From Candidatus Omnitrophota bacterium (lineage in GTDB: Bacteria > Ratteibacteria > UBA8468 > MWAK01): a stretch of DNA of 5,009 nt. Made by a program: the position numbers and the translations under genes. This document shows, piece after piece, positions 4,431 to 5,009 of the stretch. How positions within the stretch are numbered: the stretch's first letter is position 1; every line of letters starts with the position of its first letter. The stretch spans positions 1-5,009 of the forward strand of contig JAHJUB010000074.1 in the NCBI GenBank assembly GCA_018829455.1. Reading direction: 5' to 3'. The notes below the pieces were generated by a model that was not told the DNA's origin, made no database searches, and was given only the letters and a program-made list of their open reading frames with translations.

Positions 4431-5009
4431 AATAAATCGGCCATGGAGTAAAGGCCGGGTTTTTGCTTGCTTAAAAATAGCGCGGCCTTGATAGCGCCGG
4501 AGGCAAAAGTGTTGCGGGAACTGGCTTTGTGGGTCAGCTCAATACGTTCGCCGGAAGCAGCAAATATGACGGTATGTTCACCAACCACATCGCCCAACCG
4601 GAGAGCGTGGATACCAATCTCCTGCGGCTTCCTGGAACCAGGTCTGCCCTGCCTTCCGTAAACCGCCACCGCCGCCAAATCATCACCGTGAGCCGCGGCC
4701 ACAATTTCGGCTAATTTTTTGGCGGTGCCGCTGGGCGCATCAACCTTCTGGTCGTGGTGCGCCTCCATAATCTCCACCTGATATCCGGGGAGATTTTTGG
4801 CAACCTCGGAAACCAGGCGGAAGAGAAGGTTCACGCCTAAACTCATGTTGGGCGAGATAAAGACCGGCGCTTGGGCGGATGCCGCTCTTATCTCCGCCAA
4901 TTCCGGTTCCGTAAATCCGGTGGTTCCGATTACGATTCCTTTTTTCAATCTCCGGCAGACCCTGAGATGGTTCAGGGCAGCGGACGGCGAAGTAAAGTCA
5001 ATCAAAACG
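4427..5009 (-). CDS. dapB: 4-hydroxy-tetrahydrodipicolinate reductase DapB, N-terminus outside the window
   Basis: DapB reduces hydroxy-tetrahydrodipicolinate with NAD(P)H to tetrahydrodipicolinate, the substrate of DapL encoded next. The visible 193 residues lack roughly the first 75, including the GxxGxMG nucleotide-binding loop. The frame is open to the right edge, so the true start lies beyond it and the TTG at 5005 is internal. Present, counted from the first visible residue: VLIDFTSP (1-8), GTTGF (28-32), ISPNMSLGVNLLF (51-63) and the catalytic signature EAHHDQKVDAPSGTA (82-96) with His84, His85 and Lys88. The C-terminal part has GDVVGEHTVIF, ELTHKASSRNTFASGAIKAALFL and the final GLYSMADLL. 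All family positions in this portion look intact. The stop codon overlaps the dapL start by 4 bp. Confidence 0.95.
   Translation of the reverse strand, partial: VLIDFTSPSAALNHLRVCRRLKKGIVIGTTGFTEPELAEIRAASAQAPVFISPNMSLGVNLLFRLVSEVAKNLPGYQVEIMEAHHDQKVDAPSGTAKKLAEIVAAAHGDDLAAVAVYGRQGRPGSRKPQEIGIHALRLGDVVGEHTVIFAASGERIELTHKASSRNTFASGAIKAALFLSKQKPGLYSMADLL

Overview
The window is ordinary bacterial chromosome from what looks like a fermentative or anaerobic, probably Gram-negative-type bacterium, plausibly from an uncultivated lineage. The clues are moderate GC with mixed codon use, a Rex NAD(H)-sensing repressor, the single-step DapL route to diaminopimelate, paired ATP-type and PPi-type phosphofructokinases, an exported protein with a signal peptide, and short GTAGGGG...CCCCTAC inverted-repeat elements between genes. 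From memory, such repeats are common in candidate-phylum genomes. No phylum can be assigned from 5 kb.

Layout, left to right. Positions 1-316 (minus strand) hold the 5' part of an unrecognised exported protein that runs off the left edge. Positions 317-424 are a divergent intergenic region with two face-to-face sigma70-like promoters whose -10 boxes overlap, and two copies of a 12-bp repeat containing TTCACAA, the half-site of the Rex operator consensus. Positions 425-1057 (plus strand) encode Rex. Positions 1058-1150 hold a minus-strand terminator hairpin and a 50-bp double-hairpin repeat. From there to the right edge everything is on the minus strand, in transcription order: dapB (4427-5009, N-terminus outside the window), dapL (3273-4430, 4-bp ATGA overlap with dapB), a 109-bp composite repeat, a PPi-type phosphofructokinase (2114-3136) and an ATP-type phosphofructokinase (1151-2107, 6 bp downstream of the previous gene).

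How the genes fit together. DapB and DapL act in lysine and peptidoglycan precursor synthesis: DapB makes tetrahydrodipicolinate and DapL converts it directly to LL-diaminopimelate. The two phosphofructokinases catalyse the same sugar-phosphate step with different predicted phosphoryl donors: one ATP-driven and in principle allosteric, the other PPi-driven and reversible. Rex, transcribed towards this operon, would report the NADH/NAD+ ratio; a link between Rex and the glycolytic genes is suggested only by proximity.

Nothing here is clearly a new defence, mobile or RNA system. The items most worth checking are the two adjacent phosphofructokinases with opposite donor signatures, the composite repeat that supplies the dapL stop codon, and the rex divergent promoter region.
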